From the NCBI GenBank assembly GCA_038236995.1, contig JBBRZE010000001.1, positions 62,001-126,000 of the forward strand: a stretch of 64,000 nt of DNA, written 5' to 3'. Numbering within the stretch: the first letter of the stretch is position 1; each line of letters opens with the position of its first letter. Shown here in pieces: positions 35,448 to 45,145 of this stretch. The position numbers were made by a program, and so were the translations under genes. The notes under the pieces were generated by a model. The model had not been told where the DNA came from, made no database searches, and saw only the letters and a list, made by a program, of their open reading frames with translations. The DNA comes from JAAFHB01 sp038236995 (GTDB taxonomy: Bacteria; Bacteroidota; Bacteroidia; Bacteroidales; Prolixibacteraceae).

Positions 35448-36368
35448 CTAGTTTGGTGTATAAACCGAGGCAAAAGTCCTATGAATTCCTTTTGAATACT
35501 TCACTTTCGGATATCCGAATATCACAAATAATCCTTCGCGGCTTGCGAATTTAATCCCCTGTTTCTCGCGGAACGCTTTCGCTTTCTTTCCGCTTTGTAT
35601 CATCGGGTGAATGCCGCCCAGCATACAGGTTCCCAGTCCAAGTGATTCACCGGCAATCATTGCGAAGGTGGCAGCAATCAGCGGATCAGCGGGGTCGCAA
35701 TAGGGCGAGCCATAGAAATACATGGCCATGGGCGCATCATAGGTTACAAGGTCGACCCCCTTTTTCATGTTCCCGATGTAAATATCAAACATTGGTTTAA
35801 CAAACCGGACGAACAAATCGTTATTTGATTTGCTAATAAATGGTCGCAGGAGAGCAAGGAACCATTTGGAAACAATCCATTGAATACTCTCAAGATAGGC
35901 GCAGAAGTCGTTGGAAAACTTCCTCACTTTTTCAGGAGTATCGAGCATCAAAATATTAACATCCGATGGAGGAATTCCCATTGGTGCAGTACTGGCCGCG
36001 TTGAGGATTTTTTCGATTAGCTCTTTTTCTAAGGGCATATCCTTAAATTCCCGCATGCTTCGCCTTCTTTTCAGCAAGTTAAGTAATTCATCATAACCTG
36101 CTGCTGTTTCCTTTTTTGGCAAGACGAACAGATCGTCAGAGGATAGCTCCCGTCCATGAATTTCAATGGCTCCGGTCGGACAAATGGCCATACAATGACC
36201 GCAGCCAATGCAGCCAAATAAGGGGACCTCGGTTAGTGCAACCTTTTCATCCGCCATCTGCAAACTGAAATCTTTGCAAACAGAAACGCACAATCCGCAT
36301 CCGTTGCATTTTTCGGGATAGATAGTTATTTTCCCTTTTTCCCGGGTTCTTGAAGTAGGAATTGACAT
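35448..36368 (-). CDS. Ferredoxin-nitroreductase fusion
   Basis: 306 residues. Two 4Fe-4S motifs at the N-terminus (CNGCGLCVSVC about 18-28, CIGCGHCMAICP about 53-64), then a nitroreductase FMN domain from about 95 (RRRSMREFKDMPLEKELIEKIL, STAPMGIPPSDV). The ferredoxin part feeds electrons to flavin, so an anaerobic reductase is likely. Distinct from the simple nitroreductase at 29265. Substrate unknown. Confidence 0.88.
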   Translation of the reverse strand: MSIPTSRTREKGKITIYPEKCNGCGLCVSVCKDFSLQMADEKVALTEVPLFGCIGCGHCMAICPTGAIEIHGRELSSDDLFVLPKKETAAGYDELLNLLKRRRSMREFKDMPLEKELIEKILNAASTAPMGIPPSDVNILMLDTPEKVRKFSNDFCAYLESIQWIVSKWFLALLRPFISKSNNDLFVRFVKPMFDIYIGNMKKGVDLVTYDAPMAMYFYGSPYCDPADPLIAATFAMIAGESLGLGTCMLGGIHPMIQSGKKAKAFREKQGIKFASREGLFVIFGYPKVKYSKGIHRTFASVYTPN

Positions 36369-36425
36369 TGTAGTTCCTCCTGTTTTGTTATTTTTCTGCG
36401 ATAACCAACATAAATAAACGTATTG

Positions 36426-36782
36426 CTATCTTACCGTTACGGTAATATTCTTTGTATTAACCGTAGATGCCGGATCCCACGGGCGGCAATACTCCAATTT
36501 AATTGTATCGGTCCCGCTTTTTAACCCTCTAAATTTCCATATTTCTTTTCCGCCACTTCCTGTTAAAGCGGGGGCATTGGGAATATACTCTGTGCCAGTT
36601 GAGTCAACAATTGAAACAGATTCTTTATTTGTCCATTTCCAGGCAAATCCGGTAGTCGGATTCGAATCTAGCTCAATTTGGAAGCTGTCATTAATCGCAA
36701 TTTCATAGTTCGTTTCCATATTATAAGAATTAATTTTTTTGTTTTCTGAGCAGTAAGAAAGAATCAATAACAATGAGAACAG
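36426..36782 (-). CDS. Chagasin-type (I42) cysteine protease inhibitor, lipoprotein
   Basis: About 115 residues. All three inhibitory loops of the chagasin fold are present: NPTTGF (BC loop), GSGG (DE) and RPWDP (FG, normally RPF/RPW). The N-terminus is hydrophobic and ends LILSYC, a lipobox, so it is exported and lipidated. There is no ATG in the signal region: TTG at 36773 or CTG at 36782 must serve as start, or the gene lost its start. Family members block C1-type papain-like proteases. Monocistronic. Confidence 0.8.
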   Translation of the reverse strand: MFSLLLILSYCSENKKINSYNMETNYEIAINDSFQIELDSNPTTGFAWKWTNKESVSIVDSTGTEYIPNAPALTGSGGKEIWKFRGLKSGTDTIKLEYCRPWDPASTVNTKNITVTVR

Positions 36783-36933
36783 AGTGATTGATAGTGTTTC
36801 CTTCTTCTAATCAAAGATAAGGAAATAAAAACGGAGTGAGAAAAAGCTTCACCTGGTAATTTGCTAGTTCTGTTAAAAAAAAATACCTTGCGCGTTCGTT
36901 TTCAATCTTGCAACTAATCTTCAAATCTTGTAA

Positions 36934-38142
36934 ATGATTCATCTCGATATTCCCCCTAAAGAATATATACGCGGACTTAGGGCAGTCAATGATTCAATCG
37001 TTTATCCTCCACCTGGGAAAGAAATATTGATTAAGGAAGTTGACTCAAAAAGGATGCTGAAGCAATTTATTTATTTGCCTGCAGCTATTCATAAAGATCA
37101 CTTCAATTGGGTTCCCCCGATTTATATAGATGAATGGGAGTTTTTCAATCCGAAGAAAAATTTGTCCTTCCAATCATGCGAAACCATCATGTTGCTTGCT
37201 TACCGTTCAAATGAGGTTGTGGGCCGAATTATGGGTCTTGTTCATTTGAAATATAATGCATTGCATAACGAGAAGCATGCACGTTTTGCTTTTTTTGAAA
37301 CATACAACGACGACGAAGTTGCAGCAGCTTTATTTGGGGCAGTTGAAAACTGGGGGAGGGAAAAAGGGATGGAGCAAATTGTAGGACCTTTGGCTTTTTC
37401 AGAAAAAGATCCTCAAGGCATTCTTATTGACGGGTTCGACGAGCCGGTCGTTATAGCTTCGAACTGCAATTTCCCCTATCAGTCTGAATTGATTGAAAAG
37501 AATGGTTATTCAAAAAAAGCTGATCTGGTGGTTTACCAGATTAAAATTCCTGATCCGCTTCCTGAATTTTACAAGAAGATTCAGGAACGAGCTTTACGAA
37601 TGAATCCAGGGCTGCATGTTCTCGAATTTACTTCCCGAAGAAAGGTAAGGCCTTATATTTATTCGGTTCTGCGTCTTCTTAATCTGACCTTTACCGAAAT
37701 TTTTGGCTTTATTCCTTTTTCGGAAAAGGAGATGGACAATTTTGCCAACCGTTACCTTTTTCTGATCAACCCACGTTTTATTAAGCTGATTGTTACCGAC
37801 AAGAATGAATTAGTGGCGTTTGTTGTTGGTATGGCTCATATTGGTGATGGTATTATTGCGGCCAAAGGCAAGCTATTTCCCTTCGGAATTTTCAAAATTT
37901 TTGCAGCTGCACGGAAATCGAAACAATTGAATTTGTTGCTTGGAGGAATCGATCCTGCATACCGAGGCAAAGGACTTGATGTAATGATGGGTGCCAGGAT
38001 GATGGAAACAGCAACCAAACTTGGGAAAACTATGCTTGATTCACACCTTGAACTGGAAGATAATAAAAAGGTTAGGTCCGAAATGGAAAAAATGGGGGGG
38101 CAGGTTTACAAACGATTCAGAATTTCTAGCAAGAACTTATAG
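36934..38142 (+). CDS. GNAT-like N-acyltransferase family protein
   Basis: 402 residues. Two GNAT-like halves. The N-terminal half has NWVPPIYIDEWEFFNPKKN and VVGRIMGLVHLKYN. The C-terminal half has LLGGIDPAYRGKGLDVMMGARMM, the acetyl-CoA pyrophosphate-loop type. The family is common and uncharacterised in Bacteroidota and other phyla. Cytoplasmic. It starts close to a 100-bp promoter gap and is monocistronic. Confidence 0.75.
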   Translation: MIHLDIPPKEYIRGLRAVNDSIVYPPPGKEILIKEVDSKRMLKQFIYLPAAIHKDHFNWVPPIYIDEWEFFNPKKNLSFQSCETIMLLAYRSNEVVGRIMGLVHLKYNALHNEKHARFAFFETYNDDEVAAALFGAVENWGREKGMEQIVGPLAFSEKDPQGILIDGFDEPVVIASNCNFPYQSELIEKNGYSKKADLVVYQIKIPDPLPEFYKKIQERALRMNPGLHVLEFTSRRKVRPYIYSVLRLLNLTFTEIFGFIPFSEKEMDNFANRYLFLINPRFIKLIVTDKNELVAFVVGMAHIGDGIIAAKGKLFPFGIFKIFAAARKSKQLNLLLGGIDPAYRGKGLDVMMGARMMETATKLGKTMLDSHLELEDNKKVRSEMEKMGGQVYKRFRISSKNL

Positions 38143-38292
38143 GATCAAAAAGTTCAAAGCTAAAGATTAGGGTGAAAAGTGAAATGGTTTTCAAATGGTC
38201 GGATTTGCTTATCCTGCCTTTTCTAACCTTTTCCTCTTCTCCTTTTCGCTACTTCAAATAAGTTAAAGATAATTTCGATACTGGATCGAAAA

Positions 38293-38739
38293 TTACACTT
38301 TCTTCACGCGGACAGCGTTCAAGCCTTTCAAGCCTCGTTCAAGCTCGAAAATGACATTGTCACCTTCACGGACATCTTCCAACAGACCGTTAACATGGAC
38401 AAAATACTTCTCCTGGGTATCTTTTTCTTTGATAAAACCAAAGCCTTTCGAATCATTGAAAAAATCAATTCTACCCGTTCTTATTGGGTCAATCTCTTCT
38501 TCTTCTCTTCGGGGTACACTGATTTCTATGCTGCTCGCATTGACTTTCCTTTTCTTTGAGGGATCCGGTGGAGTATCTGTGAGGTTGCCATTTTCATCAA
38601 CGTAAGCCAACATGTTTTCAAGATCACCTCCTGCTGAGTTTGACTTGCGGTCTTCTCTTTTGATGGTTTTTTCCTTACGTTTCTTTAAACGTTTTTTCTC
38701 TTTCTCTTTTTTGTTAAAGGTATCTTGCGATTTTGCCAT
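38293..38739 (-). CDS. Cold-shock-domain protein with a basic N-terminus
   Basis: 148 residues. Residues about 80-147 are a cold-shock domain (GRIDFFNDSKGFGFIKEKDTQEKYFVHV) with RNP1 KGFGFI and RNP2 KYFVHV. The N-terminal 35 residues are Lys/Arg-rich (KKEKEKKRLKKRKEKT) and may add RNA affinity. RNA chaperone. Typical of Bacteroidota, which fuse such basic tails to CspA-like domains. Confidence 0.9.
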   Translation of the reverse strand: MAKSQDTFNKKEKEKKRLKKRKEKTIKREDRKSNSAGGDLENMLAYVDENGNLTDTPPDPSKKRKVNASSIEISVPRREEEEIDPIRTGRIDFFNDSKGFGFIKEKDTQEKYFVHVNGLLEDVREGDNVIFELERGLKGLNAVRVKKV

Positions 38740-39176
38740 TAAATAATTGATTAATAAGTTATATATAGACGATTCTAAATGAACAATCTGAGGTAAATGA
38801 AAATACTCAAAAAAAGCAATTTTCCGAAGAAAACCAACAAAAGTTGGATTTTACAACCGGGGAATACTTGAAGTGTATTTGTGCGATTACCACCTGCAAA
38901 GGTACTAATATTTTCTGAATGTATTTATTGGCCGATATCTATGCTATAAGTTGATTTGTCAGTGATTGTTACTCAAGTAACGCCTCCTTAACCGGGGTTT
39001 TTATGTGCCCTAAAAATCAAGCTTAAGCAAGCATGTGGATTGACTGAAGTGTTGGGTACATATTTGGTCAATTTTCTCATACAACTCCAACATACACTGG
39101 CAGCCTGCATCCAAAAATATTTTGTTTATTTGCTCATTTTTATCTATATCCGACGAATTAAAAGTACTTAGTTTAT
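38740..39176. other. Upstream region of the cold-shock gene
   Basis: No gene supported. It probably contains the 5' leader of the cold-shock mRNA. AT-rich, with no clear structure identified. Confidence 0.3.
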
Positions 39177-39530
39177 CTATTGAGAGATATTTTTAATCCA
39201 ACAAATTAATTTCCGTATTTTTTTCTGCAAATCACCTTCGGGAGTACCACTTTTTGCAAGAAACAGAAACGTTCTCACATCAACAATTCCGTCGACAATA
39301 TCAACCCTTAAATATCCTTCTTTAGTACCAAAAATCCGAATTCAATGTTGCATATCGATGCTGCCCCAACCTTTTTATTTTACTGAATTCGCCCGTACGC
39401 GAAAGACTTATATGCGGGCTCACAATAAACAAAGCCGCTCCGTCGGGGATATGATTAAAGAAAGCCGTCAGATCGATTTTCACCCCCAACCAACCCTCCG
39501 ATAATAAAAGTTCCCAGTGGTGCCGGAAGG
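39177..39530 (-). pseudogene. Decayed gene, family unknown
   Basis: Two coding-like minus-strand blocks in different frames join across a frameshift near 39345: LTAFFNHIPDGAALFIVSPH (39420-39480) and EGYLRVDIVDGIVDVRTFLF (39245-39310), ending at TAG 39177-39179. They read as one decayed protein of at least 110 residues. I do not recognise the family. Confidence 0.45.
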
Positions 39531-39676
39531 TTCATTTTGGAGGGTTGGTGTTTTAGTTCGTCGAAACATAATGAGATGGCAATGATGATGCTGTTCATCT
39601 CAATGCGTTCTAGATGGCAATCTCAATCACTACATTGTGTTCGACCTCCGACATCGTCGAATCTTTATCAAAGATT
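39531..39676. other. Interval with nothing recognised
   Basis: Non-coding stretch between the decayed gene and the membrane-protein gene. Perhaps further remains of the decayed gene. Confidence 0.3.
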
Positions 39677-40099
39677 TTATTTTTCTGATTGTTTTAGATA
39701 ATAGAAATAGCCTAAAAAGCTTACTGCAATACAAAATGCCATGATGGCTAAAGAGTGGATACCTAATGGGCGGGTAAAGTTAACAATTGTGAGTCCTGCA
39801 CCTAGTCCTGCCAAAATAGCAAACCATTTAATATTAATATTCCTGTTCTCATTGGGATTTGTCTGTAAAATAGACAACGCAACGCTATCAGTAATGCCTC
39901 TTTCCAAAATCTTGTTTTTGAGGCGATGGTCAAGGATTCGTTTCATGATAGTCAGGATAAAGATCATAAATAATCCTACCACAAAAATTGTTGCGCAGAT
40001 TTCGAAAATTTTTCTGTCAAACTCAGTTGAATTTCCGTCCTGGGCACAAACTACAAACGGGGTGGCAACTACTGCCAATAGGCTTAAAATTTTTTTCAT
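39677..40099 (-). CDS. DUF6249-like membrane protein
   Basis: 140 residues. A signal-like helix (1-19), a TM helix at about 34-54, a cytosolic loop and two TM helices at the end (about 92-110, 116-134). The pattern (MKRILDHRLKNKILERGITDSVAL in the loop) is common to DUF6249-like proteins that accompany Bacteroidota ECF operons. It starts 60 bp after the anti-sigma gene stop, so it is probably in the same operon. Function unknown. Confidence 0.65.
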   Translation of the reverse strand: MKKILSLLAVVATPFVVCAQDGNSTEFDRKIFEICATIFVVGLFMIFILTIMKRILDHRLKNKILERGITDSVALSILQTNPNENRNINIKWFAILAGLGAGLTIVNFTRPLGIHSLAIMAFCIAVSFLGYFYYLKQSEK

Positions 40100-40160
40100 T
40101 TTATGAATTTTAATGTTTTATTTGGGATTAGACAGGTGCTTAAACCAGTTGTTGCAAAAT

Positions 40161-40610
40161 TCAATTGAAATTTAAGATTTTCATCTGTTTGTTATATTTG
40201 GCAAACATATCGATACATAGGAATAATAAAATACTTGCTAATGTTGTAATTACAAGATATGATACAATTGGGGTGATTCCCGTGACCGCGTTTGATAAAA
40301 AAGACCTGAAGAAAAAGATTGCAAAGGCTGCAATCAGGATCGAAACAATGGCAGTGATATAAAGCACGATATTCTCAAATGAAGTTTTTTGTTTGGGCTG
40401 TGGCAATTGATTCATCACCAAATCGGTCAGGTTAAATTCGAATACCGGTTCGGGTTGTGCTTTAATTTCAGTGAATATCAATTTATAGGTGTCAGCTTTT
40501 ACGCGACAAATTTCACATGATTGAATGTGGTCAATTGTTTGTGAATTGCTATTCTCCGTGCCTAATGCGTATTGTTGGATTTCGATTTCCGAAAGATGTT
40601 TTGTTGTCAT
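40161..40610 (-). CDS. Membrane anti-sigma-like protein
   Basis: 149 residues. The N-terminal cytosolic part has a zinc-binding anti-sigma motif (HIQSCEIC, His-x3-Cys-x2-Cys, about 28-35). Two membrane helices follow (about 78-98, 108-130). It overlaps the upstream ECF sigma gene by 4 bp, a coupling typical of sigma/anti-sigma pairs. It probably holds the sigma factor at the membrane until a signal arrives. Confidence 0.8.
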   Translation of the reverse strand: MTTKHLSEIEIQQYALGTENSNSQTIDHIQSCEICRVKADTYKLIFTEIKAQPEPVFEFNLTDLVMNQLPQPKQKTSFENIVLYITAIVSILIAAFAIFFFRSFLSNAVTGITPIVSYLVITTLASILLFLCIDMFAKYNKQMKILNFN

Positions 40611-41197
40611 AGTTCTTCATGTTTGTAGTGAACCAAAATATTATCTTTTAAACCCTTTCTTGCTCTGAACAAATAATTTTTCACTGTTCCTATTGGCAAT
40701 CCGGTTATTTCTGAAATTTCCTGATAACTCAATTCTTCGTAGTGAAATAAGGTGATCAATGTTTTATAAAGAGGCGTAAGATAATCAATAGCTGAATGCA
40801 ATATATTAGTAAGTTCAGATCTGAAAAGTATATTTTCAGCTTCATTATTCGACAGGTCGACTAATTTATTTGCTGCCAATTCCAATGCTGAATTACTATT
40901 TTCATTCTCTGGCAACTTATTGTCGGGCAAAATTACTTTCTTTTTTTCAAGATAGTTAAAACAAGTATTGAAAGCAATCTGACCAATCCAGGTACTCAGT
41001 TTTGATTGAAACTTAAAGCCCGGAAGATTTTTGTAGGCTTTCAGGTAAATATCCTGAGCAATGTCTTTTCTGTCTTCCGGATTGTTTAATAATTTGAATA
41101 AAATTTGAGCCACCAGACCCTCGGTATTTTTAATAATAATAGCAAAGACTTGGGTATCACCCTTCAGTACACGATTAACCAACTCTTTATCATCCAC
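40607..41197 (-). CDS. ECF RNA polymerase sigma factor
   Basis: About 196 residues. Region 2 (RKDIAQDIYLKAYKNLPGFKF, STWIGQIAFNTCFNYLEKK) and region 4 (HYEELSYQEISEITGLPIGTVKNYLFRARKGLK) are clear. I placed the start at the GTG at 41197 (VDDKELVNRVLKGD), because the longer frame to 41275 would start with a TTG inside the terminator at 41277-41302. First gene of an operon with the anti-sigma and the DUF6249-like gene. Confidence 0.85.
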   Translation of the reverse strand: MDDKELVNRVLKGDTQVFAIIIKNTEGLVAQILFKLLNNPEDRKDIAQDIYLKAYKNLPGFKFQSKLSTWIGQIAFNTCFNYLEKKKVILPDNKLPENENSNSALELAANKLVDLSNNEAENILFRSELTNILHSAIDYLTPLYKTLITLFHYEELSYQEISEITGLPIGTVKNYLFRARKGLKDNILVHYKHEEL

Positions 41198-41276
41198 GTT
41201 ATTTTTTATAATTGGGTTCAAGTGGTATATGACAGATTTAGGGAGATAAAGTTGCAATAAAATAAGTAAAATCAAA

Positions 41277-41303
41277 AAGCCCTGGTGACAGGGCTTTTTG
41301 ATT
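41277..41303. terminator. Terminator of the carboxylase operon
   Basis: AAAGCCCTG and CAGGGCTTT flank a short GTGA loop. On the minus strand the stem is followed by a T-rich run. It lies just past the stop of pccB and separates it from the sigma-factor operon. Confidence 0.85.
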
Positions 41304-41325
41304 TTACTTATAGAATAAATATTCT

Positions 41326-42864
41326 TTAAAGTGGAATATTCCCATGTTTTTTCAAAGGATTTGTCTTGTGCTTATTTTGGGTCATCTCGAGTGCCTGTAT
41401 CAGTTTGAACCTTGTTTGTGCAGGATAAATAATCTCATCGATATATCCAAGTTCAGCTGCTTTGTAGGGATTGGCAAACTTTTCGCGATAATCATCGATC
41501 TTTTGCGAAAGTTCCTCTTCGTTCATCTTTCCGCGGTGAATTATTTTCACAGCTCCTTCTGCTCCCATTACAGCAATTTCAGCCGAAGGATAAGCAAAGT
41601 TAATATCTGAACCGATGTGTTTACTGCTCATTACATCATATGCTCCACCATATGCTTTACGCGTGATCAACGTAATTTTAGGTACAGTTGCCTCCGCATA
41701 GGCGTAAAGCAGTTTGGCGCCGTGACGGATAATTCCTCCGAATTCCTGAACTGTTCCCGGAAGAAACCCAGGGACATCAACAAAGGTTACAATTGGTATA
41801 TTGAATGCATCGCAAAAACGTACGAATCGTGCACCCTTCACCGATGAGTTAATATCGAGTACTCCAGCTAAACTTGCTGGTTGATTGGCAACTATACCGA
41901 CACTACGGCCTGCGAAACGTGCAAATCCGATGATGATATTTGCAGCAAACGATGGTTGTAACTCGAAAAAATTCTGATCATCCGCAACGCTCGTGATCAA
42001 CTCTTTCATATCATAGGGTTTGTTCGGATCCTCAGGAATCAACGTATTCAAATTTTTATCTTCCCGGTTAATATCGTCCTTGCATTCAAGAATATGCGGA
42101 TCTTCAAGGTTATTGGATGGGAGATACCCGATCAGTTCGCGAATCATCAATAAGGCGTGGTCTTCATTATCCGCAGTCAGATGCGCTACTCCACTTTTTA
42201 CATGGTGTGTCGTGGCTCCGCCAAGTTCTTCCATCGTCACCTCTTCGTGTGTTACCGCTTTTACCACATCAGGCCCAGTCACAAACATATAGCTTGTATC
42301 TTTCACCATCACGATAAAGTCGGTGATAGCTGGTGAATAGACTGCACCTCCGGCACATGGCCCAAGAATGGCCGAAATTTGGGGGATTACCCCGGAACTC
42401 ATCACATTTCGGTAAAATATATCGGCATAACCAGCAAGACTCTCGATTCCTTCCTGAATTCGGGCTCCACCTGAATCGTTCAGACCAATCAGCGGAGCTC
42501 CCATTTTCATGGCAAGATCCATGATCTTTACAATTTTATCGGCATTCGCCCGGCTCATTGTACCGCCAAAGACGGTGAAATCCTGAGCAAAAGTATACAC
42601 AAGGCGGCCGTCGATCTTTCCATATCCAGTTACTACACCATCTCCTGAAAATCTGTTTTTTTCCATTCCGAAATCGTGGGAACGATGAATCACAAATTTG
42701 TCGAGTTCGACAAAAGTTCCCGGATCTATTAAAATATCAATTCTTTCGCGGGCTGTTTTTCTTCCGGCAGCATGTTGACGATCAATGCGATCCAGTCCAC
42801 CTCCTGCTTCAGCTTCCATGATTCGCTCTTCAAGCCTTTCGAATTTATCTTTTTGTGATGACAT
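41326..42864 (-). CDS. pccB: Acyl-CoA carboxylase carboxyltransferase subunit
   Basis: 512 residues from the ATG at 42864 (the upstream TTG at 42873 is less likely). Carboxyltransferase fold in two halves: the N half binds acyl-CoA (LNDSGGARIQEGIESLAGYADIF) and the C half binds biotin (GGIIRHGAKLLYAYAEATVPK, RKAYGGAYDVM). The PccB/MmdA group carboxylates propionyl-CoA to methylmalonyl-CoA or, in a decarboxylase complex, the reverse. Third gene of the accC-BCCP-pccB operon. Confidence 0.9.
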   Translation of the reverse strand: MSSQKDKFERLEERIMEAEAGGGLDRIDRQHAAGRKTARERIDILIDPGTFVELDKFVIHRSHDFGMEKNRFSGDGVVTGYGKIDGRLVYTFAQDFTVFGGTMSRANADKIVKIMDLAMKMGAPLIGLNDSGGARIQEGIESLAGYADIFYRNVMSSGVIPQISAILGPCAGGAVYSPAITDFIVMVKDTSYMFVTGPDVVKAVTHEEVTMEELGGATTHHVKSGVAHLTADNEDHALLMIRELIGYLPSNNLEDPHILECKDDINREDKNLNTLIPEDPNKPYDMKELITSVADDQNFFELQPSFAANIIIGFARFAGRSVGIVANQPASLAGVLDINSSVKGARFVRFCDAFNIPIVTFVDVPGFLPGTVQEFGGIIRHGAKLLYAYAEATVPKITLITRKAYGGAYDVMSSKHIGSDINFAYPSAEIAVMGAEGAVKIIHRGKMNEEELSQKIDDYREKFANPYKAAELGYIDEIIYPAQTRFKLIQALEMTQNKHKTNPLKKHGNIPL

Positions 42865-42908
42865 ATTTTTCAATTAATTGACTGACATTAGTTTACTTCT
42901 CACGCTTT

Positions 42909-43433
42909 TTACATTTCCTTTATGTCATCAATAACCACCAAAAGCTGGTCATTATCGACTGTTTCGCCTTCTTTTACCGGTACTTCTTTTACGATTCCAC
43001 GCTGGCCTGCTTTAAATTCACTTTCCATCTTCATTGCCGAAAGTACAATCAACGACTGTCCTGCTTCTACGATATCTCCTGGTTTCACGAATACCCGGAC
43101 TACTTTTCCAGGCATAGGGGACCGAATTGTATTATTGTTGAGCATTTGCTTCGATTGCAGTCTGCTTTGGCGGTAGCGCGATTCATTGTCGACAACTTCA
43201 ACATCAAACTTGAAATACAGCGTATTTACATTGTAATGTTTGGGTTCTTTGCTTTCGATGACTTCGATGTTAAAGGATCTTCCTTCGTATAAAACTGAAA
43301 ATTCCTGGTTACTCACCTTAACGATATCGACTTCATACTCCACATCGTCAACAGCAAGCGTGAGGATATTTCCTTCGCGTTTTATCTCTTTGACGATTGC
43401 ATTTCGTTTATTGACTTTTAATTCGAGTTCCAT
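42909..43433 (-). CDS. Biotin carboxyl-carrier subunit
   Basis: 174 residues. The C-terminal biotinyl domain (about 100-174) has the biotinylation site AMKMES (Lys of VLSAMKMES) and the preceding GKVVRVFVKPGDIVEAGQ. The N-terminal 90 residues are a beta-rich domain as in Bacteroidota BCCPs of the propionyl-CoA complex. It is between accC and pccB in the same operon. Confidence 0.9.
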   Translation of the reverse strand: MELELKVNKRNAIVKEIKREGNILTLAVDDVEYEVDIVKVSNQEFSVLYEGRSFNIEVIESKEPKHYNVNTLYFKFDVEVVDNESRYRQSRLQSKQMLNNNTIRSPMPGKVVRVFVKPGDIVEAGQSLIVLSAMKMESEFKAGQRGIVKEVPVKEGETVDNDQLLVVIDDIKEM

Positions 43434-43462
43434 TTAAATTTTTTTCTGCAATTAGTTTGGGA

Positions 43463-44986
43463 TTATATTCGCGATGTAAATTTACGTAGTTGCCTTTTCC
43501 AGTTGGTTTCCTTTTTTTCTGAAGGTGCAGCATTCGTTTTTTTGCTATCCTCAAGACGGGAAATGTATTGAGCGAATGTTGCAATCATTGCCATGTCCTC
43601 GCATTTCCGGTCGCAGATGCCATCCGCAAGCAAATGCTCACTGTTTTTTTCAATAAAATGGGTATTGTATTCTCCTTTTCGAAAGTCGGGCGTATTCATT
43701 ATTCTTTCGAGAAACCGGATTGTTGTTTTAATCCCCGTAATTTTATATTCATAGAGTGCGCGTCTCATTCTTTCAATTGCCTCTTCACGGGTTCGTCCCC
43801 AAACAATCAATTTGCTGATTAATGAGTCATAAAAAATTGGAATGGTATATCCTTCATATACATAGCCATCGCACCTGACCCCAAAACCGAAAGGCTCAGT
43901 GATATGGGTGATAGTTCCAGGATTTGGCATGAAATTGTTGTCGGTATCTTCGGCATATATCCGGCACTCAATGGCATGTCCGCTTTGTTTCAGGTCCTCC
44001 TGACGAAACGGAAGTTCAAACCCTTCAGCAATTCTTATCTGTTCTTTTACCAGGTCGACTCCTACAACACGTTCAGTAATTGGATGTTCGACCTGTAAAC
44101 GTGTGTTCATTTCAAGGAAATAGAAATTCAATTTATCGTCCACAATGAATTCAATGGTACCGGCTCCTTCGTATTGACATGCATTTGCAGCCGCAACGGC
44201 ATAGGCTCCCATTCGCTCTCTAATCTCGGGGGTCATAATTGGTGAAGGTGTTTCCTCAACCACTTTCTGATGGCGCCTTTGAACTGAGCATTCGCGTTCG
44301 AAAAGATGGACAGTATTTCCGTACTTATCCGATAGTATTTGAAATTCAATATGATGTGGTGAATCAACATATTTCTCAATGTACAAAGCATCGTCGCCAA
44401 AGGCTGTTTTAGCCTCTGATCGTGCAGCACGAAGTGAACTTGCTATCTGCGACTCTTTCTTTACGAGGCGCATCCCTTTGCCGCCGCCACCTGCTGAGGC
44501 TTTAATCATCACAGGTAATCCGATCTCACGGATATATTTTGCTGCTTCCACCTCACTTGTCACTTTTTCAGTCGTACCGGGAACTACAGGTACTCCTGCC
44601 GCAATCATCTTTTTGCGGGCACTGATTTTATCCCCCATCATCTCGATGGATTCAGGTGAAGGTCCAATGAAACGCAACCCTTCTTCGCGGCACCGTCGGG
44701 CAAATTTTGAATTCTCAGAAAGAAATCCATAACCTGGATGGATGGCATCAGCCCCTGATAATTTAGCAGTTGCGATGATTTTATCCATGTTGAGATAACT
44801 CTCAGAAGAAGGTGCCGGACCAATGTTATATGCTTCGTTCGCGTATCTCACATGCATGGCAGTGCGGTCAGCATCGCTAAAAACTGCAACGGTGTCGATT
44901 CCCATCTCACGGCAAGAGCGCATAATGCGGATCGCAATTTCTCCCCGGTTGGCGACCAATACCTTCTTAATCGGTTTTTGTTCCAT
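43463..44986 (-). CDS. accC: Biotin carboxylase subunit
   Basis: 507 residues. N-terminal preATP-grasp (KKVLVANRGEIAIRIMRSCREMG), ATP-grasp with GGGGKGMRLV (about 164-173) and EMNTRLQVEHPITE, and a C-terminal biotin-carboxylase domain (HAIECRIYAED). It carboxylates biotin on the carrier using ATP and bicarbonate. The C-terminal extension past residue 460 is poorly conserved. First gene of the operon. Confidence 0.9.
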   Translation of the reverse strand: MEQKPIKKVLVANRGEIAIRIMRSCREMGIDTVAVFSDADRTAMHVRYANEAYNIGPAPSSESYLNMDKIIATAKLSGADAIHPGYGFLSENSKFARRCREEGLRFIGPSPESIEMMGDKISARKKMIAAGVPVVPGTTEKVTSEVEAAKYIREIGLPVMIKASAGGGGKGMRLVKKESQIASSLRAARSEAKTAFGDDALYIEKYVDSPHHIEFQILSDKYGNTVHLFERECSVQRRHQKVVEETPSPIMTPEIRERMGAYAVAAANACQYEGAGTIEFIVDDKLNFYFLEMNTRLQVEHPITERVVGVDLVKEQIRIAEGFELPFRQEDLKQSGHAIECRIYAEDTDNNFMPNPGTITHITEPFGFGVRCDGYVYEGYTIPIFYDSLISKLIVWGRTREEAIERMRRALYEYKITGIKTTIRFLERIMNTPDFRKGEYNTHFIEKNSEHLLADGICDRKCEDMAMIATFAQYISRLEDSKKTNAAPSEKKETNWKRQLRKFTSRI

Positions 44987-45145
44987 ACTTAGATTAAATG
45001 ACTTAAAATATTCAACTCAAACAAAACAAATTGGAGAGCTCACTTCCGTTAACAGGTTTGTTTCGGAAATTGTTTTTCAGATCGGGGTTAGTTTTTCTTT
45101 CAGCAGGTTTTTTACTTACTTGCGGCTGCAATATTAATCTTTTTT

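Noticed and set aside
41198..41275. Longer N-terminus of the ECF sigma factor
   Set aside because: It would begin with TTG at the edge of the terminator stem of the carboxylase operon, and the added residues have no sigma-factor character.
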